From positions 1 through 64,000 of the forward strand of contig NZ_VCQT01000046.1 of NCBI RefSeq assembly GCF_005938655.1: 64,000 nucleotides of DNA, written 5' to 3'. The notes beneath the pieces were generated by a model, which was not told the DNA's origin, searched no databases, and worked only from the letters and a program-made list of their open reading frames with translations. Shown here one piece after another: positions 17,796-26,177 of this stretch (position 1 is its first letter; each line of letters starts with the position of its first letter). The translations under genes and the position numbers were made by a program. The DNA is from Alloalcanivorax gelatiniphagus. Its GTDB lineage: Bacteria > Pseudomonadota > Gammaproteobacteria > Pseudomonadales > Alcanivoracaceae.

Positions 17796-18095
17796 ATGCG
17801 TTTATCAGGGAACGGCTGGGCGGCGTGGGTGTGCGTGCTGTGGCTGTGCAGCGGGTCCACCGGCGCGGCGCAAAGCGGCGTCCCTTCGCCGACCGCCGAG
17901 GCCAGGCCCTCCTCCAGCGAAGTCGATGTGGAGGCGATACGCCGCGAACGGCAGGCCTTGCGGGAACGGGCGGAGACGCTGCGCCAACGGCAGTCCACCA
18001 ACGACGCGCTGATGGAACAACAGGACGCGCAACTGCGGGCTCTGGAACGTCAACTGGAAGCACTGCGCAAGCGGCAGCAGGACTCCAGGCCATGA
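17796..18095 (+). CDS. Small secreted coiled-coil protein, unknown
   Basis: A 99-residue protein. It has a Sec signal peptide (GWAAWVCVLWLCSGSTGAAQ, ~6-26, cleavage likely after GAA) and a Ser/Pro linker. A single long coiled coil rich in Arg/Gln/Glu (~48-96) includes LRERAETLRQRQS and ALERQLEALRKRQQ. A GGGAG site precedes the ATG at 17796. No family is recognised. The shape resembles small periplasmic helical proteins, and it could be a lipoprotein-like structural factor, but no lipobox exists. Confidence 0.6.
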   Translation: MRLSGNGWAAWVCVLWLCSGSTGAAQSGVPSPTAEARPSSSEVDVEAIRRERQALRERAETLRQRQSTNDALMEQQDAQLRALERQLEALRKRQQDSRP

Positions 18096-18125
18096 TCCCC
18101 ACGCCGAAAGGCTGGGGACCTCGAC

Positions 18126-18173
18126 GTAGGAGCGACTTCAGTCGCGATCACAGTGCCGCCCAGCCGCTCCTAC
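18126..18173. repeat. REP unit plus partial inverted REP
   Basis: A full REP (GACTTCAGTC variant) at 18126-18148 is followed by a half unit in the opposite orientation ending CCGCTCCTAC at 18172. Confidence 0.8.
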
Positions 18174-18182
18174 ACCATCCTG

Positions 18183-18204
18183 GAAGGCGCCCACGCGGAT
18201 CCGC
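18183..18204 (+). repeat. 22-nt dispersed repeat, copy 2
   Basis: It matches 29-50 at 20 of 22 positions and lies directly after the REP fragment. See copy 1. Confidence 0.5.
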
Positions 18205-18239
18205 CACCCGCAATTTTCCCGCTAAAGCGCGATAAACCT

Positions 18240-18266
18240 AAAAAAAACCGCCCGGGGGGCGGGCGG
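18240..18266 (-). terminator. Terminator of wrbA
   Basis: Read on the minus strand, stem CCGCCCG/CGGGCGG with a C-rich loop is followed by eight T. It lies about 70 bases past the wrbA stop. Confidence 0.88.
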
Positions 18267-18333
18267 TATAAGGGGTAAGAATCAGCGTGTTCGGTTGTTA
18301 CAGCAACGTCGATTGTCAGGTTGAGCGCAAATC

Positions 18334-18933
18334 TCAGAGTTTCACGGTCAGCTTGGCCACCTGCTCGCCCTGGTAACGGGCCAGGGACAATTCCTTGTCA
18401 CTGGGTTGGCGGCTGCCATCGGGCCCCGCCAGGGTGCCGGCCCCGTAAGGGGAAGCGCCGTGGACTTCACTGACGTCCATCTGCGCCTGGTCCGGGTCGG
18501 CGTAGCCCAGGGGCACCAGCACGAAACCGTGGTGAGCCAGAGTCAGCCAGGTGGAAATAATGGTGGTTTCCTTGCCGCCGCCGGTGCCGGTGGAGGTAAA
18601 GACGCTGGCCACCTTGCCGGCCAGGGCGCCCTTGGCCCAGAGTCCGCCGGTCTGATCCCAGAAAGTGCGCATCTGGCCGCTCATATTGCCGAAGCGGGTG
18701 GGGGTACCCACAATCACCGCATCGTAATCCTTCAGCTCCTCGGGGCTGGCTTCCGGGGCCTGCTGATCGGTCTTGCCACCGGCCGCCTTGAAGGCTTCCT
18801 CGGGCATGGTTTCCGGCACCCGCTTGATGGTGACTTCCACGCCATCCACGCCGCGAGCGCCCTCGGCCACGGCGTCCGCCAGTGACTCGATATGTCCATA
18901 CATGGAGTAGTACAGCACCAGAATCCGTTTCAT
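18334..18933 (-). CDS. wrbA: NAD(P)H:quinone oxidoreductase WrbA
   Basis: A 199-residue flavodoxin-fold enzyme that reduces quinones by two electrons using NAD(P)H and FMN. Visible motifs are the FMN phosphate loop [15 protein letters not shown] (~8), [16 protein letters not shown] (~80) and the [13 protein letters not shown] loop (~113), all diagnostic of WrbA. The ATG at 18933 follows GGAAG; an alternative ATG 18 bases upstream would add MERKNA. It is a single gene with its own terminator. Confidence 0.95.
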   Translation of the reverse strand: MKRILVLYYSMYGHIESLADAVAEGARGVDGVEVTIKRVPETMPEEAFKAAGGKTDQQAPEASPEELKDYDAVIVGTPTRFGNMSGQMRTFWDQTGGLWAKGALAGKVASVFTSTGTGGGKETTIISTWLTLAHHGFVLVPLGYADPDQAQMDVSEVHGASPYGAGTLAGPDGSRQPSDKELSLARYQGEQVAKLTVKL

Positions 18934-19033
18934 CGCGTTCTTCCTCTCCATCGTCTGTTTTGAAGTTTGAGACTTTAGCAATAACGACGGCGTGAAGGCA
19001 GAACGGTGAACCGCGCGGATTGATCGAATTCTT

Positions 19034-20275
19034 TTATGGGTCCGGCCGCACCAGCCCGCGCTCCTGGTCTCCGAACAGGTGTCCCAGGGCGGCGTTCTGC
19101 AACCGGCGGCCGCGCCGCTGCTGCCAGAGGCGCAGGCCCGGCAGGTACCTCAGCAGCACATGGCCGGCGAAACGGGGCAGCAACGACAGCAGCGGAAACC
19201 AGGGGCTCACGCCACCCGGCAGGCCCAGCTGGCGCATCTTTTCCCGGTTCAGAAAATAGCGGGTCACGCTCAGATGACGCCGGTAGGCCCAGCGCCGGCG
19301 CAGCCCCGGGAAGTGGCTGAAATGCTGGGACAGGGGCTCCAGGGACAGGGCCCGGCCCAGTTCCTGGCTAGTGTGATCCGGCCGGCTCTGGGTCATCATG
19401 GCGTGGTGCAGCAACACGATGCCGTCCCCTTCCCGGCCCACCAGCCAGCGTTCGTCCACGCCCATCAACCAGCCGGCGTATTTCCACAGGTGCATCACCG
19501 CCCGGGACTCCCGGGCGGTGACCGGAATACCCATCTTGCGCAGCCCGCCCAGCATCACCACGCAAAAGCCGAGATAGGTGGCGGCCATGTCCACCTGGTT
19601 GAGCGGCAGGCCCCAGCGGGCATGGTCCCATTCCGGCCGGCGATCCAGGTTGCGGCGCACCAGGCCATGCACCATGCGCACATGCAGGGTGCCCCGGTAG
19701 CCCTCGCCGCCGGGCAACAAACCGCCCTCCTCGGTGCAATCGATCCACCATTTTCCGGTTTCCGCCACCCGCCGGGAGGTGCCCTGGCTGAGCGCGCCGG
19801 TGAGCACCAGGGACTGATTGAAGCCGGACAGCAGGTAGCCGCCCATCAGCGCCAGGTCACGGAGCACATAGGGCGCCGTCATGCCGGTGGCCTGAATAAA
19901 ACGGGCGCCCTCGTCCACCAGGGCCGGGTCCAGCCAGGCCGGCGCCGCCACCTGGTCCATGAACGCCTTGAGCGGCGCCGGACAGTCCGGCACCGCGTCC
20001 ACCCCGTCGCGCACCGCCTTTTCGAACAGGGGCCGGGCCCGGGCCGAGCCGTACTCGTACATCCAATCGATCAGGGCATCCATGGCCGGGTCGCCGGCCC
20101 AAAGATCGTCTACGGCCGCCTGATATTCATCGCGGCTGGGCGCCAGCTCCCGGCCCAGCAGGCGGCGCAGCCAGGCCGGCGTGGGGGTGGCGGTCTTTTC
20201 GAACGGCCGGGCCCGGGTGGGCACCGGGGCCGTGGCGGCGGAAGCGGAGGCAGTGGAAGGGGCCGGTGCGTTCAT
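19034..20275 (-). CDS. MpaB/Lcp-like oxygenase family protein (DUF2236)
   Basis: A 413-residue protein of the heme-binding MpaB/latex-clearing-protein superfamily. Family features include [20 protein letters not shown] (~165-185), [28 protein letters not shown] (~205-232, in part) and [17 protein letters not shown] (~245). Relatives oxygenatively cleave isoprenoid chains or are uncharacterised; the substrate is unknown. The ATG at 20275 has AGGAG upstream. It is divergent from the TetR gene across a perfect palindrome, and its neighbours are a desaturase and an SDR, so a lipid oxidation role is plausible but inferred. Confidence 0.82.
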   Translation of the reverse strand: MNAPAPSTASASAATAPVPTRARPFEKTATPTPAWLRRLLGRELAPSRDEYQAAVDDLWAGDPAMDALIDWMYEYGSARARPLFEKAVRDGVDAVPDCPAPLKAFMDQVAAPAWLDPALVDEGARFIQATGMTAPYVLRDLALMGGYLLSGFNQSLVLTGALSQGTSRRVAETGKWWIDCTEEGGLLPGGEGYRGTLHVRMVHGLVRRNLDRRPEWDHARWGLPLNQVDMAATYLGFCVVMLGGLRKMGIPVTARESRAVMHLWKYAGWLMGVDERWLVGREGDGIVLLHHAMMTQSRPDHTSQELGRALSLEPLSQHFSHFPGLRRRWAYRRHLSVTRYFLNREKMRQLGLPGGVSPWFPLLSLLPRFAGHVLLRYLPGLRLWQQRRGRRLQNAALGHLFGDQERGLVRPDP

Positions 20276-20340
20276 GCTGTGCTCCTGGTAGCGGCTTTCC
20301 CGGAGCCCTGGCGCAGGGCTCTTGTCGATCACCGCACGTT

Positions 20341-20362
20341 AATGCGAATATGTATTCGCATT
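20341..20362. promoter_or_regulatory. Perfect palindromic operator between oxygenase and TetR genes
   Basis: Arms AATGCGAATA and TATTCGCATT are perfectly complementary around a TG centre, 22 bases before the TetR ATG. The size and symmetry are typical of TetR-family operators. It probably controls both divergent transcripts. Confidence 0.78.
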
Positions 20363-20383
20363 CAATTCGCGTTTTGAGGTTCC

Positions 20384-20998
20384 ATGCGCAAACAGCCACG
20401 GCAAAAGCGTTCCCGGGAAATGGTGAAAGCCCTGGTGGAGGCCACCGGCCTGTGCATCCAGCGCCACGGCCTGGACGACACCACCACCGCGCGCATCGCC
20501 GAGCAGGCCGGTGTCAGCGTCGGCTCCCTGTACCAGTATTTCGGCGACAAGGACGCCCTGATCGCCGCCCTGCTGGACCGCCTCGCCGAGGACATCGGCG
20601 GCGGCCTGCGGCGGCTGCCGCTGATGGAGGTCGGCGACCTGGGCGAGATGGTGCACCGCTCGATCCTGTTTGGTTTCTCGGTGCTGCGCTCCCGGGACGG
20701 GCTCTACCTGGAGCTGGTGCGCAACTGGCACCGGCTGCCCACCAACCGGGTGGTGGACCTGCTGCAGCAGCATTTCATGGAACTGGCGCGGCTGTATTTT
20801 CTGCGCCACTACCGGGATTACCCCATCGAGAACCTGGAGGTGCGGGTGTTTATCGTCACCAACAGCGTGCTGTTCACCATGGTGCGCCACGTCAGCCAGG
20901 GGGATGTGATCGGCGAGCAGGAGCTGGCCCGGGAACTGACCCTGATGGTGGCCGGCTACCTGGCGCGGCCGCCGGCGCCGGAGGCCCTGGCACCATGA
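20384..20998 (+). CDS. TetR-family transcriptional regulator
   Basis: A 204-residue regulator. The N-terminal TetR helix-turn-helix is clear (TTARIAEQAGVSVGSLYQYFGDKDALIAALL, in part, ~32-62), with a variable helical ligand domain after it. It probably represses the divergent oxygenase and its own downstream genes through the palindrome at 20341. The stop overlaps the AraC ATG (ATGA), so the two regulators are translationally coupled, which is an unusual pairing. Confidence 0.92.
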   Translation: MRKQPRQKRSREMVKALVEATGLCIQRHGLDDTTTARIAEQAGVSVGSLYQYFGDKDALIAALLDRLAEDIGGGLRRLPLMEVGDLGEMVHRSILFGFSVLRSRDGLYLELVRNWHRLPTNRVVDLLQQHFMELARLYFLRHYRDYPIENLEVRVFIVTNSVLFTMVRHVSQGDVIGEQELARELTLMVAGYLARPPAPEALAP

Positions 20999-21987
20999 GC
21001 CCGGATCTGGCCATTATCTATTGCCGCATGATCGCCCAGACCCTGGACGCGGACGCCACCGGCCAGGCCGCCCTGCTGGAAGGCACCGGCATTGACGCCG
21101 CCACCCTGGAAAAGGGCGAGGGCTTTATCGACTGGCCCGGTGCCCGGCGCCTGATCGCCAATGCCCTGGATCTGTCGCCGCGCCCGGGCCTGGGCCTGCG
21201 CACCGGCCTGCGCGCCCTGCCCGCCATGCACGGCGCCATGGGCATGGCGGCCATGGCCAGCGCCACCCTGCGCGATGCCATGGTGCTGTTCGCCCGCTTC
21301 AACAACACCCGCACGCGGGTGTTCAGTACCCAGCTGGAAGAAGACCAGGACACTATTACCCTGGGGTTGGATTTCGCCTGGCCCCAGGACCAGGCGGTGC
21401 GCTTTCTCACCGAGTCGGCGCTGGCCTCCGCTTTTGCCTGCCATGTGGTGCTGCGTGGCCGGCCCATCGAGGATGGCGCGGTGCATTTCAACTACCCGGC
21501 ACCGGCCCATGGGGACTTCTACCGGGAGGCCTTCGCCGGCATCCGGGTGGTGTTCGATGCCCCCCGGGTGGCGCTGACCCTGCCCGCCCACTACGGCGCC
21601 GAGCCGGTGCCCAGCCACGACCGGGACCTGCTGTGGATGGCGGTGCGCCAGTGCGAGGCCCGCCAGGAGGCGCTGCGCCGCCACGGCTCGCTCAGTGACC
21701 AGGTGCTGGCGCGGCTGCGCGACGAGCCGGAACCGGACCTGGCGGCGGTGGCCCACGCCCTGCACATCAGCCCGCGCACCCTGATGCGCCGGCTCAAGGC
21801 CGAGGGCACCGCCTTCCAGGCCCTGCGCGACCGCACCCGGGCGCAACGGGCCGCCGAGCTGCTGGCCCTGCCCCATTACACGGTGGCGGCGGTGGCCCGG
21901 GAGCTGGGCTACACCGACGTGGCCAGCTTCCGGCGCGCTTTCCGGCGCTGGTACGGCACCCAGCCCAGCGACTTCCGGCGCCCCTGA
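20995..21987 (+). CDS. AraC-family regulator (OruR/ArgR-like)
   Basis: A 330-residue regulator. Its N-terminal domain is of the arabinose-binding-like type (residues ~1-200, including GLRTGLRALPAMHGAMGMAA). The C-terminal AraC helix-turn-helix reads LHISPRTLMRRLKAEGTAF and LGYTDVASFRRAFRRW. It is coupled by a 4-base overlap to TetR. It precedes the desaturase by 103 bases and probably activates it; in related bacteria, AraC genes commonly adjoin lipid-metabolism operons. Confidence 0.9.
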   Translation: MSPDLAIIYCRMIAQTLDADATGQAALLEGTGIDAATLEKGEGFIDWPGARRLIANALDLSPRPGLGLRTGLRALPAMHGAMGMAAMASATLRDAMVLFARFNNTRTRVFSTQLEEDQDTITLGLDFAWPQDQAVRFLTESALASAFACHVVLRGRPIEDGAVHFNYPAPAHGDFYREAFAGIRVVFDAPRVALTLPAHYGAEPVPSHDRDLLWMAVRQCEARQEALRRHGSLSDQVLARLRDEPEPDLAAVAHALHISPRTLMRRLKAEGTAFQALRDRTRAQRAAELLALPHYTVAAVARELGYTDVASFRRAFRRWYGTQPSDFRRP

Positions 21988-22090
21988 ACCGCCGCTGTCA
22001 CTTTCTATCCCCCTGTTGGCAATTTCCGCGTCTGCCCGCCGGCACCGTTCTGGTAAACACTGTGTGCACGTAACGAGGCGGAGACCCGTG

Positions 22091-22999
22091 ATGCATACCG
22101 ACGCCCCCCAGAACCTGGGAAAAGAGAATCCGGATAACGAAAGCCGGGAGAAACGAGAGCTGGCCCGGCTGCGGCTGTCCCCCACCCTGGCCTGGCCCAC
22201 GGTGGTGATCCTGATCGGCAGCGTGGGCACCATCGCCGGCAGCTGGGTACTGACCATGAACCACCTGTGGCCCCTGTGGGTGGGCATGGTGGTCAATGGC
22301 GTGGCCGGCTACGCCCTGTTCACCCCGGCCCACGAAGCGATTCACCGCAGCGCCGCGCGCAGCCCGAAAATGAACGACTGGCTACTGGCGGCGGCCACCT
22401 TCGTGGCGGTGCCGTTCGGCCGGGGCCGGCTGTTCCGGCTGCTGCATATGCGCCACCACCGTTTCGCCAACGAGGAGAACGACCCGGATCACTGGATGGC
22501 CAGCAGCCTGTGGACCATGCCGCTGTGGGGCCTGTGGCCCTATTTCTACTTGGCCTACTTCCTGCGTGACCCGGGCCGGTTACCGGGCCTGAAGGTGTCC
22601 GAGGTGATGCGGGAAATCCTGGTGGCCGCCGCCATTATCGCGGCGCTCTGGGTGTGGGCACCGTTCTACATGTTCACCCTGTGGCTGATCCCCACCTATC
22701 TGGCGTTCTTTCTGATGTGCCTGGTGTTCATGGTGCTGCCCCACTATCCGCACACCGGCCGTCAGGACCAGAACCCGCACCAGACCGCCCTGATGCGCAT
22801 GGGCCAGGAATGGTGGCTGACGCCGGTGCTGATGTATCAGAACTACCATTTGATGCACCACCTCTACCCGACCATTCCCTTCTACCGCTACGGCAAGGCC
22901 TGGCGGGCCCGGGAGGCCCACCACCGCGCCCATTCAGGGGCGATGATCGTGGGTCCCCTTGATCTGGGCCCGCGCCCGCAAGGAGCCGCAACCCCATGA
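22091..22999 (+). CDS. Membrane fatty acid desaturase / hydroxylase-like di-iron protein
   Basis: A 302-residue membrane protein with the histidine boxes of the fatty acid desaturase superfamily: HEAIH (~80), HMRHHRFAN (~120), HYPHTG (~218) and YHLMHHLYP (~256). The last box and overall size resemble beta-carotene hydroxylase/CrtR-like members. These enzymes use a di-iron centre, O2 and an electron donor to desaturate or hydroxylate acyl or isoprenoid chains. The ATG at 22091 is preferred (GGCGGAGA upstream); the frame is open to 22016. The stop overlaps the SDR start by 4 bases. The substrate is unknown. Confidence 0.87.
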   Translation: MHTDAPQNLGKENPDNESREKRELARLRLSPTLAWPTVVILIGSVGTIAGSWVLTMNHLWPLWVGMVVNGVAGYALFTPAHEAIHRSAARSPKMNDWLLAAATFVAVPFGRGRLFRLLHMRHHRFANEENDPDHWMASSLWTMPLWGLWPYFYLAYFLRDPGRLPGLKVSEVMREILVAAAIIAALWVWAPFYMFTLWLIPTYLAFFLMCLVFMVLPHYPHTGRQDQNPHQTALMRMGQEWWLTPVLMYQNYHLMHHLYPTIPFYRYGKAWRAREAHHRAHSGAMIVGPLDLGPRPQGAATP

Positions 23000-23781
23000 C
23001 CGAAACCGTTCTGATCACCGGCGCCGCCGGCGGCATCGGCCAGGAGCTGACCCGGCTGTTCGCCGCCGACGGCTACCGGGTGCTGGCCTTCGATTTGCGC
23101 GGCGACGCTCTGGAGACCCTGGGGGCGAACCTGCCCGTGGATTGCGACTACCGGCCGCGGGCCATGGACCTGGCCGAGCCGGACGCCGCCCAGCGGGTGG
23201 CGGACTGGCTCGACCGGCAGGAGCTGTCGGTGGACGTGCTGGTCAACAACGTGGGCTTCGGCCTGTTCGGCGAGCACGTGGAGCAGGACGTGGCCCGGGT
23301 GGGCAAAATGCTGGCGGTGAACAACCAGCTGCTGGCCCAGCTCTGCCTGCTGATCGGCAAGCGCATGAAAGAGGCCGGCGGCGGCCGCATTCTCAATATC
23401 GGCTCCCTGGCCGGCTTCTGCCCGATGACCTACTTCGCCGCCTACAGCGCCAGCAAGGCGTTCGTGATCCAGTTCAGCGCCTCCCTGGGGGAGGAACTGA
23501 AACCCCACGGCGTGGCGGTGACCTGCTACTGCCCCACCACCACCCGCACCGGCTTCCTGGACACGGCGCAAAGCCAGCACACCTCTTCCCAGGGCATTAC
23601 CCGCTTCGTCACCGAGCGGGTGGATGGCCCCGCCGAAGTGGCCCGGGGCGCCTGGCGGGCACTGCGGGACGGCAAGCGCTTCGCCCTGCCCGGCTGGTGG
23701 CTGACCCTGCAAAGCATCGCCATCCGCATGTTGCCGCTGCGGCTGATGGCCTGGTTCGTGCGCCGCAAGGCGGAGGCCTGA
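22996..23781 (+). CDS. Short-chain dehydrogenase/reductase
   Basis: A 261-residue classical SDR with NAD(P)-binding TGAAGGIGQ (~8-16), the NNVG motif (~84) and catalytic Ser and Tyr-X3-Lys (YSASKAF, ~152). The C-terminus is hydrophobic and basic (LPLRLMAWFVRRKAEA), hinting at membrane association. It is coupled to the desaturase by ATGA overlap, so it probably acts on the product of that enzyme or a related lipid carbonyl. Confidence 0.9.
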   Translation: MTETVLITGAAGGIGQELTRLFAADGYRVLAFDLRGDALETLGANLPVDCDYRPRAMDLAEPDAAQRVADWLDRQELSVDVLVNNVGFGLFGEHVEQDVARVGKMLAVNNQLLAQLCLLIGKRMKEAGGGRILNIGSLAGFCPMTYFAAYSASKAFVIQFSASLGEELKPHGVAVTCYCPTTTRTGFLDTAQSQHTSSQGITRFVTERVDGPAEVARGAWRALRDGKRFALPGWWLTLQSIAIRMLPLRLMAWFVRRKAEA

Positions 23782-23904
23782 GCCGGCGGCGGCGGTCGTG
23801 TCACATGACCTGCATCACGCCGGGCGCGGCGGCACCGGCGGACCTGATGCAAGTGCCGTGAAAAGGCCCTAGAGTAGGCCGGATTCGAACGCAAGGAACC
23901 GGCC

Positions 23905-24648
23905 ATGGCCAACAACAACGATCTGCCCAACCATCTGGCGGTCCTGATCGACGCCGACAATACCCCGCCGGCGATCGTCGAGGGGCTGTTCGAGGAAATC
24001 GCCAAGTACGGCACCGCCAGCGTCAAACGCATTTATGGCGACTGGACCAAACCCAATCTGGGCGGCTGGAAGAAGGTGCTGCTGGATCACTCCATCCAGC
24101 CGGTGCAGCAGTTCGCCTACACCACCGGCAAGAACGCCACCGACAGCTCGCTGATCATCGACGCCATGGACCTGCTCTATACCCGGGACCTGGACGGCTT
24201 CTGCCTGGTCAGCAGCGACAGCGATTTCACCCGCCTTGCGGCGCGCCTGCGCGAAGCCGGGCTCACCGTGTACGGCTTTGGCGAACAGAAAACGCCCAAG
24301 CCCCTGGTGGCGGCCTGCGACAAGTTCATCTACACGGAAATCCTGCGCGACGACCAGAACGATGCCGACACCGGCAAAGCGGGCAAGGCCGCCAAGGAGC
24401 GCACCGCCGGCAACAAGCCGCCGATCGAGTTCATCAGCCGGGTCATCGACGACATCTCCGGGGAGGACAACTTCGCCCACCTGGGCGTGCTGGGGCAGAA
24501 CCTGAACAAGCGCCGGCCGGAGTTCGATACCCGTCTTTATGGCTTCAAGAAATTGAGCGACCTGCTGGCCGCCCAGAAGAAATATTTCGAGCTGAGGAAA
24601 GGTGAGAATGGCGGGTTGTGGGTGCGTAACAAAAGTGAGCAGGGTTGA
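23905..24648 (+). CDS. NYN-domain (PIN-like) protein with OST-HTH/LOTUS C-terminus
   Basis: A 247-residue protein. Residues ~8-150 form a NYN/LabA-type PIN-like nuclease domain with conserved acids in LIDADN (~15), TDSSLIIDAMDLLY (~84) and LVSSDSDFTRLA (~102). The C-terminal ~170-240 matches an OST-HTH (LOTUS) RNA-binding module (LGQNLNKRRPEFDTRLYGFKKLSDLL, in part). Such proteins are inferred RNases or RNA-binding regulators. The ATG follows AAGGAACC. It is a single gene, and its TGA is the first three bases of a TGATCGCGG junction with a REP. Confidence 0.88.
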   Translation: MANNNDLPNHLAVLIDADNTPPAIVEGLFEEIAKYGTASVKRIYGDWTKPNLGGWKKVLLDHSIQPVQQFAYTTGKNATDSSLIIDAMDLLYTRDLDGFCLVSSDSDFTRLAARLREAGLTVYGFGEQKTPKPLVAACDKFIYTEILRDDQNDADTGKAGKAAKERTAGNKPPIEFISRVIDDISGEDNFAHLGVLGQNLNKRRPEFDTRLYGFKKLSDLLAAQKKYFELRKGENGGLWVRNKSEQG

Positions 24649-24739
24649 TCGCGGCTGAAGATCGCGGCTGAAGCCGCTCCTACAAACATTCTATTTACCC
24701 TGTAGGAGCGGCCGGGCGGCGTTCCGCTTTAGCCGCGAT
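24648..24739. repeat. REP cluster with duplicated half and disrupted right arm
   Basis: A half REP at 24648-24660 is followed by a full inverted unit at 24661-24683. A right-hand unit at 24702-24739 is interrupted by about 15 extra bases between GTAGGAGCGG and TTAGCCGCGAT. Confidence 0.85.
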
Positions 24740-24755
24740 GCACACCCAACCCCTA

Positions 24756-26018
24756 TCAATCCCGCGACGGGCGACGCATTTTGCAGGTGGTCGGCATGGC
24801 CACTTTCTCGGCGGGAATCTGCGCCACCTTGGCGAAGTTGAAGTCGGTGCCTTCGGCGCCGTAGGGCATGTTGTCCTTCATCACCGACAGCACCATGGGC
24901 TGCTGAATCTGGTGGTCCTCTTTACGCATGGTGTAAGTGCCCGTGTCCATGTCCACGGACATTCCTTCCATGGCGAAGGCCAGATCCACCGGGTCCACGC
25001 TGCCGGTCTGGTCGGCGGCTTTCTTGAGCATTTCCATCATCGTGGTCAGGCGCGGGTAGAACAGGAAATAATCCCAGTCGGTTTGCGCGTACATGTCTTT
25101 CTGGCGCTGGCCGATTTCCGGGTCCTCGGTATCGCCGTAGTACCCATAGATCTGGTAAATCTGATCCACGCCACGGTCGCCCACCTGGGTCACGGTACCC
25201 GGGCTACCCGCGTAGTAGGTAAGGAACGGCGCATCGATACCGAAGTCCGCCAGGTTCTTGGCCAGCAGCACCATGTCCTGGCCCCAGTTACCGCTGATAA
25301 TGGCGTCGGCGCCGGAAGCCTTGATCTTGGAGGCGTAGGGGGTGAAATCCTTGACCTTGGCCAGCGGGTGGAAGTCATTGCCGACGATTTCGATGTCCGG
25401 GCGCTTTTCCTTGAGCATTTCCCGGGCCATGGACGACACCGAATGGCCGAAGCTGTAATCCTGGTTGATCAGATACACCTTCTTGATGTCTTTCTGATCC
25501 TTGATCCAGTTGGTCAGGGCGTTCATTTTCATGTCCGAGCCGGCATCGAAACGGAAATGCCAGAACGAGCAACGTTCATTGGTCAGCACCGGGTCCACCG
25601 CGCCGTGATTCAGGTACAGCATTTCCTCGCCGGGATTGCGGCGATTGTGCTTATCGATGGCGGCGATCAAGGCGGAGCCCACCGATGAGCCGTTGCCCTG
25701 CACGATATAGCGAATGCCGTCATCCGCCGCCTTTTGCAGCTGCACCAGGCTTTCCTGGGGGCTGACCTTATTGTCCAGCCCGACGATGCGGAACGGATGG
25801 CCGTCCATGCCACCTTCCGCGTTGAGGCGCTCCGCCTCGAACTTCATATGCGCCACCAGGGGCAGGCCCACGCCGGCCATGGGGCCGGTGAGAGGATCGA
25901 TGATGGCGATGGTGACCGGGTCCTTATCGGCGGGGGCCGCCTGAATCGGAGCGCTGAACAAAAAAGAAAGGAGTACGGTGATGGCCGTGGTTTTCCACGG
26001 ATTTTTCTTCACGAACAT
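24756..26018 (-). CDS. Branched-chain amino acid-type ABC substrate-binding protein
   Basis: A 420-residue periplasmic type 1 binding protein (LivJ/amide-urea-like). A signal peptide (TTAITVLLSFLFSAPIQAAPA) is cleaved near residue 27. The typical start PVTIAIIDPLTGPMAGVG and GLDNKVSPQESLVQLQKAADDG follow. It should bind a small amino acid, amide or aromatic acid for an ABC importer, but no permease or ATPase gene is in the window, so it is an orphan locus here. The ATG at 26018 has GGGAGAG upstream. It is the only gene of its type near the TRAP operon and is separated from it by a REP. Confidence 0.88.
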   Translation of the reverse strand: MFVKKNPWKTTAITVLLSFLFSAPIQAAPADKDPVTIAIIDPLTGPMAGVGLPLVAHMKFEAERLNAEGGMDGHPFRIVGLDNKVSPQESLVQLQKAADDGIRYIVQGNGSSVGSALIAAIDKHNRRNPGEEMLYLNHGAVDPVLTNERCSFWHFRFDAGSDMKMNALTNWIKDQKDIKKVYLINQDYSFGHSVSSMAREMLKEKRPDIEIVGNDFHPLAKVKDFTPYASKIKASGADAIISGNWGQDMVLLAKNLADFGIDAPFLTYYAGSPGTVTQVGDRGVDQIYQIYGYYGDTEDPEIGQRQKDMYAQTDWDYFLFYPRLTTMMEMLKKAADQTGSVDPVDLAFAMEGMSVDMDTGTYTMRKEDHQIQQPMVLSVMKDNMPYGAEGTDFNFAKVAQIPAEKVAMPTTCKMRRPSRD

Positions 26019-26054
26019 GGTTCTCTCCCGGATTGTTTTATTATTAATCGAAAC

Positions 26055-26074
26055 CACATACCTCCGAGTATGTG
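26055..26074. promoter_or_regulatory. Inverted repeat upstream of the ABC binding-protein gene
   Basis: CACATAC and GTATGTG are perfect 7-bp arms around CTCCGA, 37 bases upstream of the start. It is either an operator or a 5'-leader hairpin. Confidence 0.45.
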
Positions 26075-26142
26075 CACAGGGGAAAGGCCGTGTCCAGTCA
26101 CGGTGATTTCGGTGATGGGGGAGGATCGCGAATAGGATGTTT

Positions 26143-26165
26143 GTAGGAGCGGCTTCAGCCGCGAT
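26143..26165 (+). repeat. Single REP unit
   Basis: One consensus unit (GTAGGAGCGGCTTCAGCC then GCGAT) lies between the orphan binding-protein gene and the end of the TRAP operon. Confidence 0.85.
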
Positions 26166-26177
26166 TAAGCGGTTGGC

